Assembly (NCBI GenBank): GCA_964247055.1
Contig: OZ176052.1
Coordinates: 806,001 to 870,000 of the forward strand
DNA length: 64,000 nucleotides
Reading direction: 5' to 3'
From: Paragordius varius
Taxonomy: Eukaryota > Nematomorpha
The translations under genes were made by a program, and so were the position numbers. This document shows positions 37,001 to 44,429 of the stretch, one piece after another; positions within the stretch are counted from its first letter, which is position 1; each line of letters starts with the position of its first letter. Below the pieces are notes generated by a model, which made no database searches, was not told where the DNA came from, and saw only the letters and a list, made by a program, of their open reading frames with translations.

Positions 37001-39530
37001 AAAGTTAAATAATGTATAAATAATACCTGAAAAGTTACACATTTTTTTGGTATATTGACAACTTTGAAGTCATCACACATTACACAAAATGAACACAAAT
37101 CATATATATATATACAATCAAAAAAAAGTGGTACAATAATAATTAAAATACCAAAAAATGTTAAAAATAAGAAGTATATTATATATCCATTTCTTCGCCG
37201 CGAAAAAAAAACATTATTAAATAAACTTTTCATAAACCCGTCCCCAATAAAAAAGGGAAAAGGGTAGATTTAAGTACACTTACATATTTTCTTAAACAAA
37301 AATAATAAATTGAATGAATATGCATTTATGAACATATATAAACAACATCAGTTTTTATACAATAAATCGTAGATTTCGTAGCTCACAAAATAACTTTTTT
37401 TTATAAAATTAAAATGAGTAAAATAAATTTTTAACATAAACAAATCTATTAGAGTTTCCACTCGGACTTGTAGCAACCTAAAGCAAAATATGTAATTTAT
37501 ATATGTATAATTATATGCATTAATTTTAATATATAAAACACATTGTTATCAAATTTGGTGTACGTGATTATACTTATTAAAATTTATGCGACAGAGGCAG
37601 ACGATATTTTTTATAACAAGAAATCTTTCCAATTTATTGTGGTTAACTTGTTAATTAAATTTATTTTTTGCCTCTAAAAAAACATATGACGCGTATCAAC
37701 CTGGTGAATTTCTCTTATAAAACTTTGAAGTGTTACGGCCTGAGTTTGAAATGTTTAAGGACAAAAGGCGTTTAACAGAATTTAAGTAATACCTATAACC
37801 CCCAATACAATACAGCAAAATTAAAAACTAATCAATATCCAAAACTACTAAATGTAATGAAAACTCACCATTCTTCACCCTTGTGGGCATTAAAGAAGAG
37901 TGAAATAGCATGGCGTTGAAATTCCAAAGTATAATTTTTGTAGCGACGTACAGCTTCTTCGGGTTCGATAGTGTCCTCTTGTTCAAGAAGGTATTGCTTA
38001 AAGCTCATCAAATGATTATCATCATGGCTGTACCCAGATCTAAACAAAATTTTTTTATAATTTTAATTAAACCATTTCTTTTTAAAAGAAAGAGAAGACG
38101 CCTTCATCTTTTCCTATGTGGTTGTTTGTGTTGGTAAAATTAATAATTGGAATATCGGCAGCAATGTTTATTTTGCTCCCAAAACCTTTGGTTATCCTTT
38201 TGAACATCTTTTTATTTTACGTAAATACTTTATTTAAAGCTAAACTATATTTACAAATCACATGAATAGTATGAATAAAAATACATTCGCCATATAGTAA
38301 CAGCATTTTTTATGGCTAATATCGCCGGTAAAAACAAAAAATGACTATAAACTAATAATTTTTCTCATTGTATGCTAGCTTGTGACAATATTTAATGTTA
38401 ACTAGCAATGCATTTAACACTAGTACCTTAGTATTTACGATTGTCATCATATAGAGTGAGTTGTATAGAAAAAAATTAGAATCAAAAATTATGGTTATAT
38501 ATATGTCTTTATTTTTGCGTTTAATCTTTACACATTAAGAGAAATTTTGTTAGGCAATTCGGTTTTTAATGGGCTAAAAAGGAATTTGATTAACATGTTT
38601 TTTGCCATGTTTGATAATTTTTATTTTTAATCAAACTATCATTGCGAACAAAGTCCACTGTATTTTCTCTCCAGGTAAAAAATGAAAAATCATACACGGA
38701 AATAGACAAGTATATTAAATCCTCTTTTAGTTAATTAAAATAGTGAAATATCCAATAATATGACTCGTTTAAATGATTTTCTTTATATAAAAATATTCAT
38801 GTGTTTAATAAACTTCAAACCTATAAGACATGGCCCCTGGGGGTAAGGGGTGACCCGCTAAGTGCCCTGGGGGTGGGTACTCTGCACCTAGGGGAGGTAG
38901 TGGACCCCAATATGCACCAGGAGGGCCATAATATGCGCCCCCGCCAACAGCTGCTGATGATTCATCCCAATCAGTGCCTGGTCGACGGCCCTTTTTATTA
39001 TTATTGTTATAATGTGTGGGAGGTGAATATTCTTCATATCGTCTGCGTTTAGTGGCACCTCCTGCTTCGAAGTCTCCACCGGAAGCAGAAATATTTCGAT
39101 AATTTTCTCCACGAGTCTTATTATTGTTGTTGTAAGCATTATTGGGATTCGAACGTACGTTCCGGTTGTATTGTTCATTTCTGCTGGTAATAAGAAGCAA
39201 ATGTAAGGAATGTATAAGGCTTTAAGAATATATATATGCGGTTTATATAATAAAAAGAGTTAGATGGTATAAAACCCATAAAAGCCATGATTAAAACATA
39301 TTGGTGGTAAAACAAATTTTTCACTCAAACCCAGTCAAAAGTTATTCATTTCCATAAAACTATATAAAAAAGTTTTGTAAGATAAAACTAGTTATGTAAA
39401 AATATGTTTAAACAAAAATACAAACTTACCTATCCTCCCAATCCTCTTTGGTTCTAACATCATTTCGCTCTCTTCGAAACTTATCGCGTCTGCGCTTGTC
39501 ATATTCTTCATCGGATTCGGGAGCAGCCAT
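13393..39530 (-). CDS. SRRT: Ars2/Serrate RNA effector protein, 21 coding exons
   Basis: Ars2 binds the nuclear cap-binding complex and directs capped RNAs to processing, export or decay. Exons in transcript order: 39430-39530, 38821-39180, 37869-38039, 36776-36945, 36479-36661, 35767-36091, 34911-34932, 34120-34192, 33463-33507, 32925-33010, 30781-30921, 29979-30159, 29449-29663, 28338-28545, 26929-27036, 24174-24316, 21176-21329, 16834-17099, 14822-15077, 14357-14465, 13393-13468. All junctions are GT-AG, phases agree and the total is 3393 nt (1130 residues; human is about 870). Landmarks: start [21 protein letters not shown]-terminal domain (MSFKQYLL, about 150-270); acidic and Ser-rich linker (330-483); RRM-like domain ([18 protein letters not shown], about 490-590); HSLDYY block (about 860); zinc-finger block [15 protein letters not shown] (about 945-975); tail [14 protein letters not shown], the cap-complex-binding end. 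Exons 13-16 are poorly conserved and their edges less certain. Confidence 0.93.
13553..13733. mobile_element. R4 element (mariner-like MITE)
   Basis: R4 is a palindromic element of about 180-200 bp. It begins CAGTATGAGTAAGTATATAT, continues with GCTAGAAAGTTATTAATTAT and ATTGCCAAATAGCATA, and ends with the reverse complement. It is flanked by TA and has no coding capacity. This copy lies in the last Ars2 intron. Confidence 0.8.
14158..14285. repeat. Imperfect palindrome in an Ars2 intron
   Basis: TTCAGCTAAAATTATA and the following TGAATTTATTGTGAATTTTC are mirrored by TTCACAATAAATTCTTATAA and TTTTAGCTGAATTATA. Arms are about 55 bp with a short loop. It is probably a small MITE; no second copy was seen. 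Confidence 0.7.
15240..15437. mobile_element. hAT-like terminal fragment
   Basis: The right edge reads ACGGCACGCGATAATTT then out to CAAGGGTGTCAAACAC on the minus strand, close to the CAGGGGTGTCAAA ends common in hAT elements. The GGCTTCGCGGGCGCATTTC block at 15244 recurs near 60988. The opposite end and a target duplication were not found. Confidence 0.45.
16472..16665. mobile_element. R4 element
   Basis: Left end CAGTATGAGTAAGTAC and both ATTGCCAAATAG/CTATTTGTCAAT blocks are present; the right end is degraded. It lies in the Ars2 intron between the FNNYLLDP and WLCPLSGKK exons. Confidence 0.75.
17150..19649. mobile_element. R6: 2.5-kb long-inverted-repeat element with an RT fragment in its loop
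   Basis: The outer ends ACCATTTGG (17150) and GCAAATGGT (19641-19649) are inverted. Just inside are 20-21 bp tandem units (CTTGAAATGTTCAAGGACCA type) in opposite orientation at 17160-17290 and 19520-19640. Further in, arms of about 300 bp match as reverse complements: TTTTTATTTGCCACATATT at 17325 and its complement at 19492; GAACCTATTTATTGTAAAAA at 17391 and its complement near 19427; then the ATATCCACACCTC block at 17527 and its complement near 19217. The loop holds a LINE 3' fragment and about 600 bp of unassigned DNA. The tips resemble those of R1, so it may be a larger member of that group. No clear target duplication was seen. Confidence 0.75.
17694..18575 (+). pseudogene. LINE fragment: end of RT, PHD-like finger and C-terminal domain
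   Basis: A 5'-truncated copy of the same LINE type as the 53491-56121 ORF. It opens at the RT motif D region ([14 protein letters not shown]), then a Cys/His finger with [18 protein letters not shown], then [16 protein letters not shown], a VLTYASESW block, VGWACHVERR and [16 protein letters not shown]. Two frame changes occur, near 18050-18180 and near 18340. The 3' end carries short repeats (TGATGATGATGAATGATGAA), as in RTE-like LINEs. It lies in the loop of the R6 palindrome. Confidence 0.85.
20403..21208. repeat. Tandem array (about 150-bp units) containing copies of an Ars2 exon end
   Basis: The string TTTCTCGATTAAGGACTCTA (or near variants) recurs at about 20408, 20555, 20696, 20849, 21002 and 21176, spaced about 142-170 bp. 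The last is the genuine 3' end of the Ars2 exon 21176-21329. On the minus strand each copy repeats the final about 29 exon bases and the donor GAGAAA|GTAACC (the second reads GTGAAA|GTAACA). The rest of the unit is intronic (AAATGTTCAGGGTAAATT and TTTTTGCAGTTAAAA blocks). The array lies wholly in the intron directly downstream of that exon. Confidence 0.88.
21405..22026. mobile_element. R1 element interrupted by a LINE fragment
   Basis: R1 is a palindromic element, 250-450 bp when uninterrupted. Its ends are ACCATTTAC/GTAAATGGT, its subterminal zones are tandem runs of a 21-bp unit (CAATTCAAATTCACCCTTGA), and inside these lies a conserved inverted block TAAATTATGTGTTTTC. The centre contains CTTTATGGCATAGTTTATTA. 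In this copy the centre is split by about 290 bp of LINE sequence; the right arm resumes at about 21895 and ends near 22026. Confidence 0.78.
21595..21885 (-). pseudogene. LINE reverse-transcriptase C-terminal fragment
   Basis: Reading on the minus strand: [20 protein letters not shown] (from about 21850), then after a frame change [13 protein letters not shown] and SPAKEILDL near 21600-21670. These match VRPTITYACETWQ and LGYYGHIQRL of the large LINE ORF at 53491-56121. The fragment lies at the centre of an R1 palindrome. Confidence 0.8.
22500..24170. repeat. R3-derived tandem array
   Basis: It starts with one nearly complete R3 copy (22500-22771), then about 8-10 repeats of its right half: GGTTGTCTTTTAAAAACCAA, ATATTTGTCTTTATATTTTT, ACGTTTTGTCCATCCGTATA, TTTCAATTTTTACTGTAAAT, followed by an A/T spacer. 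Units are about 140-160 bp and shorten toward 24170. The array ends within a few bases of the 5' splice site of Ars2 exon 24174-24316. Confidence 0.85.
24330..25670. repeat. Tandem array of about 110-bp units
   Basis: About 12 units share GATTTTTTGTGGTAAAATAT, AAAAATTGAAAAATATAAT and GATTCGTATTTTTTTGTGTT. It begins within about 15-30 bases of the 3' splice site (24316/24317) of Ars2 exon 24174-24316. No exon sequence was found inside the units. Confidence 0.85.
26005..26282. mobile_element. R3 element
   Basis: Inverted AAAATATAAAGACAAATATT and AATTTTTGTCTTTATATTTT blocks with the CGTTTTGTCC end are present; the left tip is degraded. Confidence 0.7.
26401..26700. mobile_element. R1 element, both ends intact
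   Basis: It begins ACCATTTAC and ends GTAAATGGT exactly. The left arm has one 21-bp unit, the right arm four, so unit number differs between arms of one element. The conserved ATGTGTTTTC and CTTTATGGCATA blocks are present. Confidence 0.85.
26701..26928. repeat. Duplicated R1 edge next to an Ars2 splice donor
   Basis: The block AAATTTGCGCAAAAAAACTA plus CTTTAAAT occurs at about 26706-26740 and again at 26886-26920, with further 21-bp R1 units between. The second copy ends next to the 5' splice site of Ars2 exon 26929-27036. Confidence 0.75.
27026..27287. repeat. Copy of an Ars2 exon edge and acceptor
   Basis: TGCTCTAATTTCTA at 27026-27039 (first bases of exon 26929-27036 plus its acceptor AG, minus strand) recurs exactly at 27274-27287, followed in both by similar A-rich sequence ending TTAAATTATTCTCAAAATA. 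The second copy joins directly onto a truncated R4 element. Confidence 0.75.
27134..27725. mobile_element. Cluster of R4 copies
   Basis: A truncated R4 starts at 27134 (CAGTAAGAGTAAGTATATAT) and stops near 27273. Further R4 segments follow at about 27425-27725, including an internally repeated left part (TTATTAATTATTGCCA at about 27436 and 27562) and one proper right half with CTATTTGGCAATTATTAATA. It looks like local duplication of a MITE rather than several independent insertions. Confidence 0.65.
28140..28320. repeat. Three tandem about 60-bp units near an Ars2 donor
   Basis: ATATTTCAATTCTCTA occurs at about 28140, 28199 and 28259, each followed by ATCAATTTTTTTC-type sequence. The last unit ends about 20 bases from the 5' splice site at 28338. 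Confidence 0.8.
28566..28966. mobile_element. R1 element, both ends intact
   Basis: ACCATTTAC at 28566 and AATGGT ending 28966. The left arm has about eight 21-bp units, the right arm two. The flanks are TAT/ATA on both sides, so a TA duplication is possible but cannot be separated from the element ends. Confidence 0.85.
29040..29340. mobile_element. R3 element
   Basis: AAAATTATACAAAAGG on the left and AATTTCAATTTTTATACTG on the right, with diverged inner blocks. Confidence 0.65.
30189..30455. mobile_element. R1 left half with expanded 21-bp units
   Basis: About eleven 21-bp units (TTCAAATTCACCCTTGAACG type) follow the ATCATTTAC tip, then AAATTATGTGTTTTC; the centre and right arm are missing. 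Read on the minus strand the units give a repetitive NLNRSRV peptide, an artefact of the repeat. Confidence 0.8.
30520..30760. repeat. Two tandem about 115-bp units next to an Ars2 donor
   Basis: CATCTTTATAAAACATCATT or CTATCTTTATAAAACATCA with CACTCAAA and AATAAACGAACAAAATAAAA occur twice (about 30530 and 30645). The array ends about 20 bases from the splice donor of Ars2 exon 30781-30921. Confidence 0.78.
30930..32180. repeat. Tandem array of about 110-140-bp units
   Basis: About ten units share AACTTTAGTTAGGAATTTAG, AGTTTAAAATATAAAAAGGA and AACATTAAATAGGTGTTTAA. It begins within 10-30 bases of the acceptor of Ars2 exon 30781-30921. Some units contain an R3 tip (GAGATTATACGGATGGACAA), so R3 ends have been caught up in the expansion. 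Confidence 0.85.
32176..32800. mobile_element. R3 copies in succession
   Basis: One R3 runs about 32176-32461 (GAGATTATACGGACAAAACG to AATTTCAATTTTTATTG), followed by further R3 right halves at about 32610-32680 and 32720-32800 (TGGTTGGTCTTTT type and ACATTTTTACGTTTTTTTG). Confidence 0.65.
33141..33410. mobile_element. R1 element
   Basis: Starts ACCATTTAG; two diverged units on the left, TGGCATGGTTTATTATTTTT in the centre, CACATAATTTATTTTAGGGT and two units on the right; the right tip is degraded. Confidence 0.75.
33597..33775. mobile_element. R4 element
   Basis: CAGTATATGATCAAGTATA on the left, both TTATTGCC and CTATTTGGCAATAATTAATA blocks, about 180 bp. It lies in the Ars2 intron 33508-34119. 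A nearby (AT)n tract follows at 33967-34016. Confidence 0.7.
34205..34435. repeat. Two tandem about 110-bp units next to an Ars2 acceptor
   Basis: AAAGATATGTTTAAAATAAC and CAAATTTTACAATTA plus GTTTATTAAATTACTAAAAA occur twice, starting within about 25 bases of the acceptor of Ars2 exon 34120-34192. Confidence 0.82.
34962..35325. mobile_element. R1 element
   Basis: ATCATTTAC to AAATGATA. About eight 21-bp units on the left and fewer, diverged ones on the right; the centre is shortened. Confidence 0.78.
38262..38420. mobile_element. Degenerate R4 element
   Basis: Traces of R4 order (AGTAACAGCATTTTTTATGG, ATGACTATAAACTAATAATT, ACTAGCAATGCAT) with many differences. Confidence 0.45.
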
Positions 39531-39593
39531 TGTTGATTTGAAAAACAAAACAGATAAAAAAATGTTTTTTGTCTGAATGAATGAATAAACGAT
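39531..39593. promoter_or_regulatory. Shared start region of Ars2 (-) and AP-2 sigma (+)
   Basis: Only 63 bp separate the two divergent start codons if AP-2 sigma begins at 39594. The sequence is A-rich with no obvious TATA box. Either the 5'UTRs overlap or both are extremely short; the alternative AP-2 sigma start at 39264 would place that exon inside Ars2 intron 1. Confidence 0.55.
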
Positions 39594-40123
39594 ATGGTAT
39601 GTCTTCGTTTTTAATTTTTATAGATTAGATTTATTTTGATTCAAAATCGGGCTGGGAAAACGCGTTTAGCCAAATGGTTCATGAATTTTGAAGATGATGA
39701 AAAACAAAAGTTGATTGAAGAGGTGCACGCTTTAGTTACAGTGCGAGATGCCAAACATACAAATTTTGTTGAAGTTTTTAAACATTTTATATGAAGTTTC
39801 GAAACTTTAAGATAGTTTATAGACGTTACGCCGGCCTTTATTTTTGCATTTGTGTCGATATAACGGATAATAGTTTGTATTACTTGGAAGCCATTCATAA
39901 TTTTGTTGAAGTCCTTAACGAATACTTTCACAATGTGTGTGAATTGGATTTGGTGTTTAATTTTTACAAGGTAAGTACCTTTTTTTGATATTTTAACAAA
40001 TTTATTTATCAATACTTTTAGGTTTATACCGTGGTTGATGAAATGTTTATGGCAGGAGAAATTCGTGAAACAAGTCAAACAAAAGTCCTAAAACAGCTTC
40101 TTATGTTAAATGGATTGGAATAA
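39594..40123 (+). CDS. AP2S1: AP-2 complex subunit sigma
   Basis: AP-2 sigma is the small core subunit of the plasma-membrane clathrin adaptor and helps bind dileucine cargo signals. Exons: 39594-39596 (ATG only), 39624-39773, 39797-39970, 40022-40123; the product is 142 residues, exactly the family length. It starts [18 protein letters not shown], carries [19 protein letters not shown] and [18 protein letters not shown], and ends [11 protein letters not shown]. Introns would be 27, 23 and 51 nt. The 23-nt one (39774-39796, GTTTTT...GAAG) must be removed: read through, it shifts frame and meets a stop within the intron, while its flanks join to an unbroken conserved sequence. The 27-nt one is less certain because another ATG|GT at 39264-39266 would give a 355-nt intron. 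A poly(A) signal lies at 40185. Confidence 0.93.
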
Positions 40124-40184
40124 TATAAAAATATTTTATAATTATTTATAACTGCACACATAAATTTTATTTTTGCTATTTACT

Positions 40185-40190
40185 AATAAA
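40185..40190 (+). terminator. Poly(A) signal of AP-2 sigma
   Basis: AATAAA 62 nt after the stop codon, followed by a T-rich tract. Confidence 0.6.
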
Positions 40191-40509
40191 TTTTTTATAT
40201 AATGATTTAAAAAATTGTGTACTTTATGCGTTGTTTAATTAATGCACAATGGTTTTATATTAAATATTTTATTTAAATAAAATTTACTGTTTTAAATTTT
40301 CAACTTTTTTCTCATATATTACTTTATTAAAAATATAAATCAAAACTATTTGACCATAAAACAATGGAACCGGAACTAAAACCATGTTTTTAGACAAAAA
40401 ATAATTTACGTGACGGGTTTTTTTCCTGTAATTACCTAATTTATACTTTCCAAGTGATACAAACATAATTACATCCAAAATTATTTTAGCAAAAATTTTA
40501 CTATTTATT

Positions 40510-40741
40510 AAAATTCACCATCCGACTATTAAAATTTACCCTCAAATATATTATATGTTTTTTAGGATTAAAATTACTTATATATTTTAATTTGTTTTAA
40601 AATTTAAAAATACTGAAAAAATAATAAACTATGCCATAAAGATATCTCATATTAATAATGAGTTATATTAGTTCAAAAACACATAATTTATTTTTAGGGT
40701 GAATTTGAATTGTTCAAGGGTGAATATGAACTGCAAATGGT
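40510..40741. mobile_element. R1 element, short form
   Basis: Two diverged units on the left (AAATTCACCATCCGACTATT), the TATGCCATAAAGATAT block in the centre, CACATAATTTATTTTTAGGG and two units on the right, ending GCAAATGGTATATA. Confidence 0.75.
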
Positions 40742-40919
40742 ATATATAGCCGTTTTTCTTTGTTGAAAAAAAATAGTCTATGACTAAAATTTGATTAGAG
40801 TATGGTAAAGTAAGCTATAGGCTTGGAAATTTCCAGGTTTAAGTTTAAATCCTAAAATTTTTAGATACATCTACATGGGCTGATGTAAATGGATAAGCGT
40901 TTTACACTGGAAAACCATA

Positions 40920-41068
40920 TTAAAGGTCATAAATTATTGCCAAATAGCATAAAGGGTAGTATTATTGGTTTTTTCACTTTAAACTATTATTAGTAATAAT
41001 TTTCTTTGCTGCATATGCTATTTGGCAATAATTAATAACTTTCTAGCAATATATACTTAATCATACTG
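40920..41068. mobile_element. R4 element, left end missing
   Basis: The right half is well preserved (GCTATTTGGCAATAATTAAT, AACTTTCTAGCAATATATAC, ending TCATACTG); the left half starts at the ATTATTGCCAAATAGCAT block. Confidence 0.78.
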
Positions 41069-41409
41069 TATTACTTACATAGTATCATAAAATTTATTTA
41101 CATTTAATAAAGTGAAATTGGTTAATTTTATCACTTTTTATTTGTTATATGGTTAAAAGGCAATAATTTGATTGTGGTTAATTTATTCCAAGTTGCAGCG
41201 TAAAAATTATCATATAAATATGAATGGTTACGGCGCCCTAAATATCCGTTGATATTTTTGGTAAAAAACCTATGGACTACCTAATATTTTTTAGTAGCGT
41301 GAGGAAATTTTACACAGTATTGAAACAAATAAACATAAAACTAAAGACTAATATAATTATAAAAAACAATTTTAACCACATTATAATATAACGATTTGAA
41401 TGTATGTTA

Positions 41410-41685
41410 CAGTATAAAAGAAATTATACTGACAAATCGTAAAAATATAAAGACAAATACTTTTTTTTAAAAAAGAGCCATACCTTTTTAAACCTTAATT
41501 TTTTCCATATAAGCTATTTAATTACTATTGCTATATATAGAATTGATTGTTTTGCCAATATACATATCAATATTGTAAATTGCAATTTTAAACAATGGTT
41601 ATATTTTAAAAAGTATGGTTTTCTTTTAAAAAAATATTTGTCTTTATATTTTTACATTTTGTCCGAATAATTCCAATTTTTACGG
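41410..41685. mobile_element. R3 element, both ends present
   Basis: CAGTATAAAAGAAATTATAC on the left and AATTCCAATTTTTACGG on the right, inner AAATATAAAGACAAATACTT and its inverse, TA-flanked. Confidence 0.8.
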
Positions 41686-41848
41686 TAGAAACACACTGAA
41701 ATATCATTTTTTACAATCTAATTCATTTTAGTTAAAGAGAAAAAAGGATCAAATATTAAAAAATTATTTTCTTTTCAAAAAATGTATTTTCATTTAGTTT
41801 TTATGTTTTGTCCTTATAATTTTAATTTTTACTGATTATCGCTATTAT

Positions 41849-43021
41849 ACCATTTACACTTAAAATTCATCATCGAACAATTAAAATTCATCCAAAATAT
41901 ATTATGTGAAGATTCACACTTGGATATAACACTCATTTTAGTCCTTCGATTCAAATTGGGGTAGATGGATACCCCAGGCCTCTTTAAAATCAAATACTTT
42001 AAAAAGTATGGAAGGAATCGAAACCATGGCAAAATTTCGCAGTTATATAACATTAAGAAACCGAAATATATAAAAAATTTTATTCCAAAATACTTGATAT
42101 TACTTATTTTGAGCTAAAACTGAAAGGTAAAAATTTAGTCAACGTGACATGTGTCAAATTGTAAAATTAAAAAAATAATACAAATAAGCTTTGGTTTTAC
42201 CCTCAAAATTAAATGAAGACGATATTTTTTGAAATTTTTGTAAAATAAAAATGGCGTCGAAGTAGTTTGAGATGTAACTTTTTTTTCAAAACAAATATTT
42301 ATCAAGATATTTTGGCATATTTATATAATATTTATCAGGATAGAAGCATAAATTTAAATTGGGACTGTTTCCTTCAGTAGTTTTTTAAAAATTTTAATTT
42401 AAATTTAGTCTGGGGTATTTAGGTACCTCAATTTGAATTGAAGTGTTAAAAATTACTTATATTTTTTACATTTCGAAAGGAAATTATGTTAGAAATTAAA
42501 ATAATACTGCAAAATAAACAATGTTATAAAGATATATTTTATATTAATGATAATGAGTTATATTGGCCCCAAAACACAAAATTTATTTTAGGGTTATTTT
42601 TGTTTGAGGGTTTTTTTGAATTGTTTAGAGTGATATAAATTGTTCAAGGAATCTGAATTGTTAAGGGAGAATTCGAATTGTTCAAGGATGCATTTGAATT
42701 GTTAAGGGTAAATTCAAATTGTTCAAAGATTGAATTGTTCGAGGGTGAATTTGAATTCAAGGGAAAATTTGGATTGTTAAGGGTGGATTTGAATTGTTCC
42801 AAGGGTGAATTTGAATTGTTTAAGAATGAATTTAAATTGTTCAAGGGTGAAGGAAGTGTTAAGGATGGCGAAATGTCAAGGGTGAAATTGGATTGTTAAG
42901 GGGGAATTCGAAATGTCAAGGGTAAAATTGAATTCAAGGATGAATATGAATTGTTACGCTTGAATTTTAATTGTTTTCTAAGGTTGAATTTGTTCGAAAG
43001 TGAATTGAAGTTGCAAATGGT
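41849..43021. mobile_element. R1 element split by an R2 element
   Basis: The left tip ACCATTTACACTTAAAATTC (41849) and a short left arm lead to a nested R2 (41917-42446). The R1 centre and an expanded right arm resume (CTGCAAAATAAACAATG onward), with about 15 units of the 21-bp type at 42600-43010, ending GCAAATGG at 43020. The right arm is the longest unit run of any copy here and is irregular. Confidence 0.75.
41917..42446. mobile_element. R2 element nested in R1
   Basis: R2 is a palindromic element of about 530-580 bp with ends ACACTTCGATTCAAATTGGG, then GTATCTAAATACCCCAG, and the inverse. The inside includes CGGTCCCAATTTAAATTTAT and GTCAACGTGACATGTGTCAA. It has no coding capacity. This copy is inverted relative to those at 46-47.7 kb; its target duplication is not clear. 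Confidence 0.8.
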
Positions 43022-43371
43022 ATATGTCAAAGCGAAATAATGGCGGTAAATATAAGTCAATTAAGCCTACAATCTGAAATTATTTAATATTAAAAAACGA
43101 ATAACTGCTTTCAAAATATAATTTAAGGGAAAATTTATAACCCCTTTGATTATTATAATCAATTGCAAAATATTTTTTACAGTAAAAATTTACAGTTTAT
43201 GGTTGAGTAAAAGTAACTTTTTTGATAACGTTAATTGTTAATTAATATAGAATATATATTTCTTTTATACTATTATCATATGTATTATTATACGACAAAA
43301 TCTAATGCACAAATTAACGCGACATCACGAATTCCATATTTTTTAGGTAAATTAATATTTATAATTTTATA

Positions 43372-43663
43372 TGAACGCACATTTACAAAAATTAAAGACA
43401 AATATTTTTTACTAAAAACAAACCATACTTTTTTTTAAAATCAATTTTTTAAATTATAACTCATTGTTTTAAATGGCAATTTATAAAATTGACATTTATA
43501 TATTGGTGACACCATCAATTCTAAACATATATAAAAATTATAATTAAATAGCTTATATGGGAAAAATTAAGGTTTGAAAAAGTATGGATGTGTCTTTTAG
43601 AAAAATATATATGAGTCTTATATTTTTACCTTTTGTCCTTGCGTATAATTTCAATTTTTACTG
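43372..43663. mobile_element. R3 element
   Basis: AAAGACAAATATTTTTTAC on the left, AATTAAGGTTTGAAAAAGTA and TTTCAATTTTTACTG (43661-43663 end) on the right; the left tip is lost. Confidence 0.7.
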
Positions 43664-43764
43664 TAATAAAAATCTATTAAAACATTAAATTCAAAATGAT
43701 AACCCCCCCCCCCCCCTAAATTTTTCAACTGTAAATTTTTTATATTTTTTTTTGTTCCGCAAAG

Positions 43765-44176
43765 ATTTATCTCAAACACCCAGGCAACTGAACCTTGTTG
43801 GAACGTTAGAACTCTGGCTTCCCTTTGGGTTAGGTATGAGCTGTGTAACAATACTTGTATTTGCAATACTCTCCGTCTACATACTTATGAAACGGGGTCA
43901 AGCCATAGAAAAACTTGAAAAGCAATTGTTGGCTAGTAAAATTAATTTTATTTTATCATATTTTGCGTCGTTTTTTCAAAGTTTTTTTGAAAACAAACGT
44001 GTGTTTTTAATTTAAATGTCTTTTTTAAGGGGGACAGACAGAATAAGGACTTGATGTTAACAACATTAGAAAGCTTTTTAGAATTTCAAATCTTTCTTTG
44101 TGACCAACAAATACTACTGAGGAATTTAGATAGTCTGTTTGAGACTCATAAACCATTATTTATATTATTTCGCTAA
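43765..44176 (+). CDS. Probable small single-pass membrane protein, unknown function
   Basis: I do not recognise the family. A less AT-rich stretch encodes DLSQTPRQLNLVGTLELW, then a clear membrane segment (LPFGLGMSCVTILVFAIL), a basic stop-transfer (LMKRG) and a short charged helix (QAIEKLEKQLLA). Proposed exons: 43765-43935, 43982-43998, 44030-44176; phases agree. The last encodes DRQNKDLMLTTLESFLEFQI and CDQQILLRNLDSLFETHKPL, then a stop. The introns would be 46 and 31 nt, in the same short class as those of AP-2 sigma and taspase. No start codon lies in the first segment, so at least one upstream exon is missing. If unspliced, the frame ends 30 codons after the membrane segment. It could also be a decayed copy of a gene. 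Confidence 0.5.
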
Positions 44177-44429
44177 TATAGTTTGTCATATTATTAGAGG
44201 TGTTCAACACCCCACCCGGCTTATGAAAAAAAGTCAGACTTGATGTGTAGCCCGTAAGAATATGCTGACAAAATAATGATAAAATTGATATTTTCCAAAT
44301 AATTTTTTTATTTAAATTAGTCTATATATAAAGAACTGGGAAAAGTTTTATTGTGTAATTGCATTATACAGTATTTTATGTTTTTCCATCTGCAAATTAT
44401 TAATGAATGCCCATATATATATATATTTA

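Noticed and set aside
39641-40078. 145-codon minus-strand ORF
   Set aside because: It is antisense to the AP-2 sigma exons and merely reflects their codon pattern.
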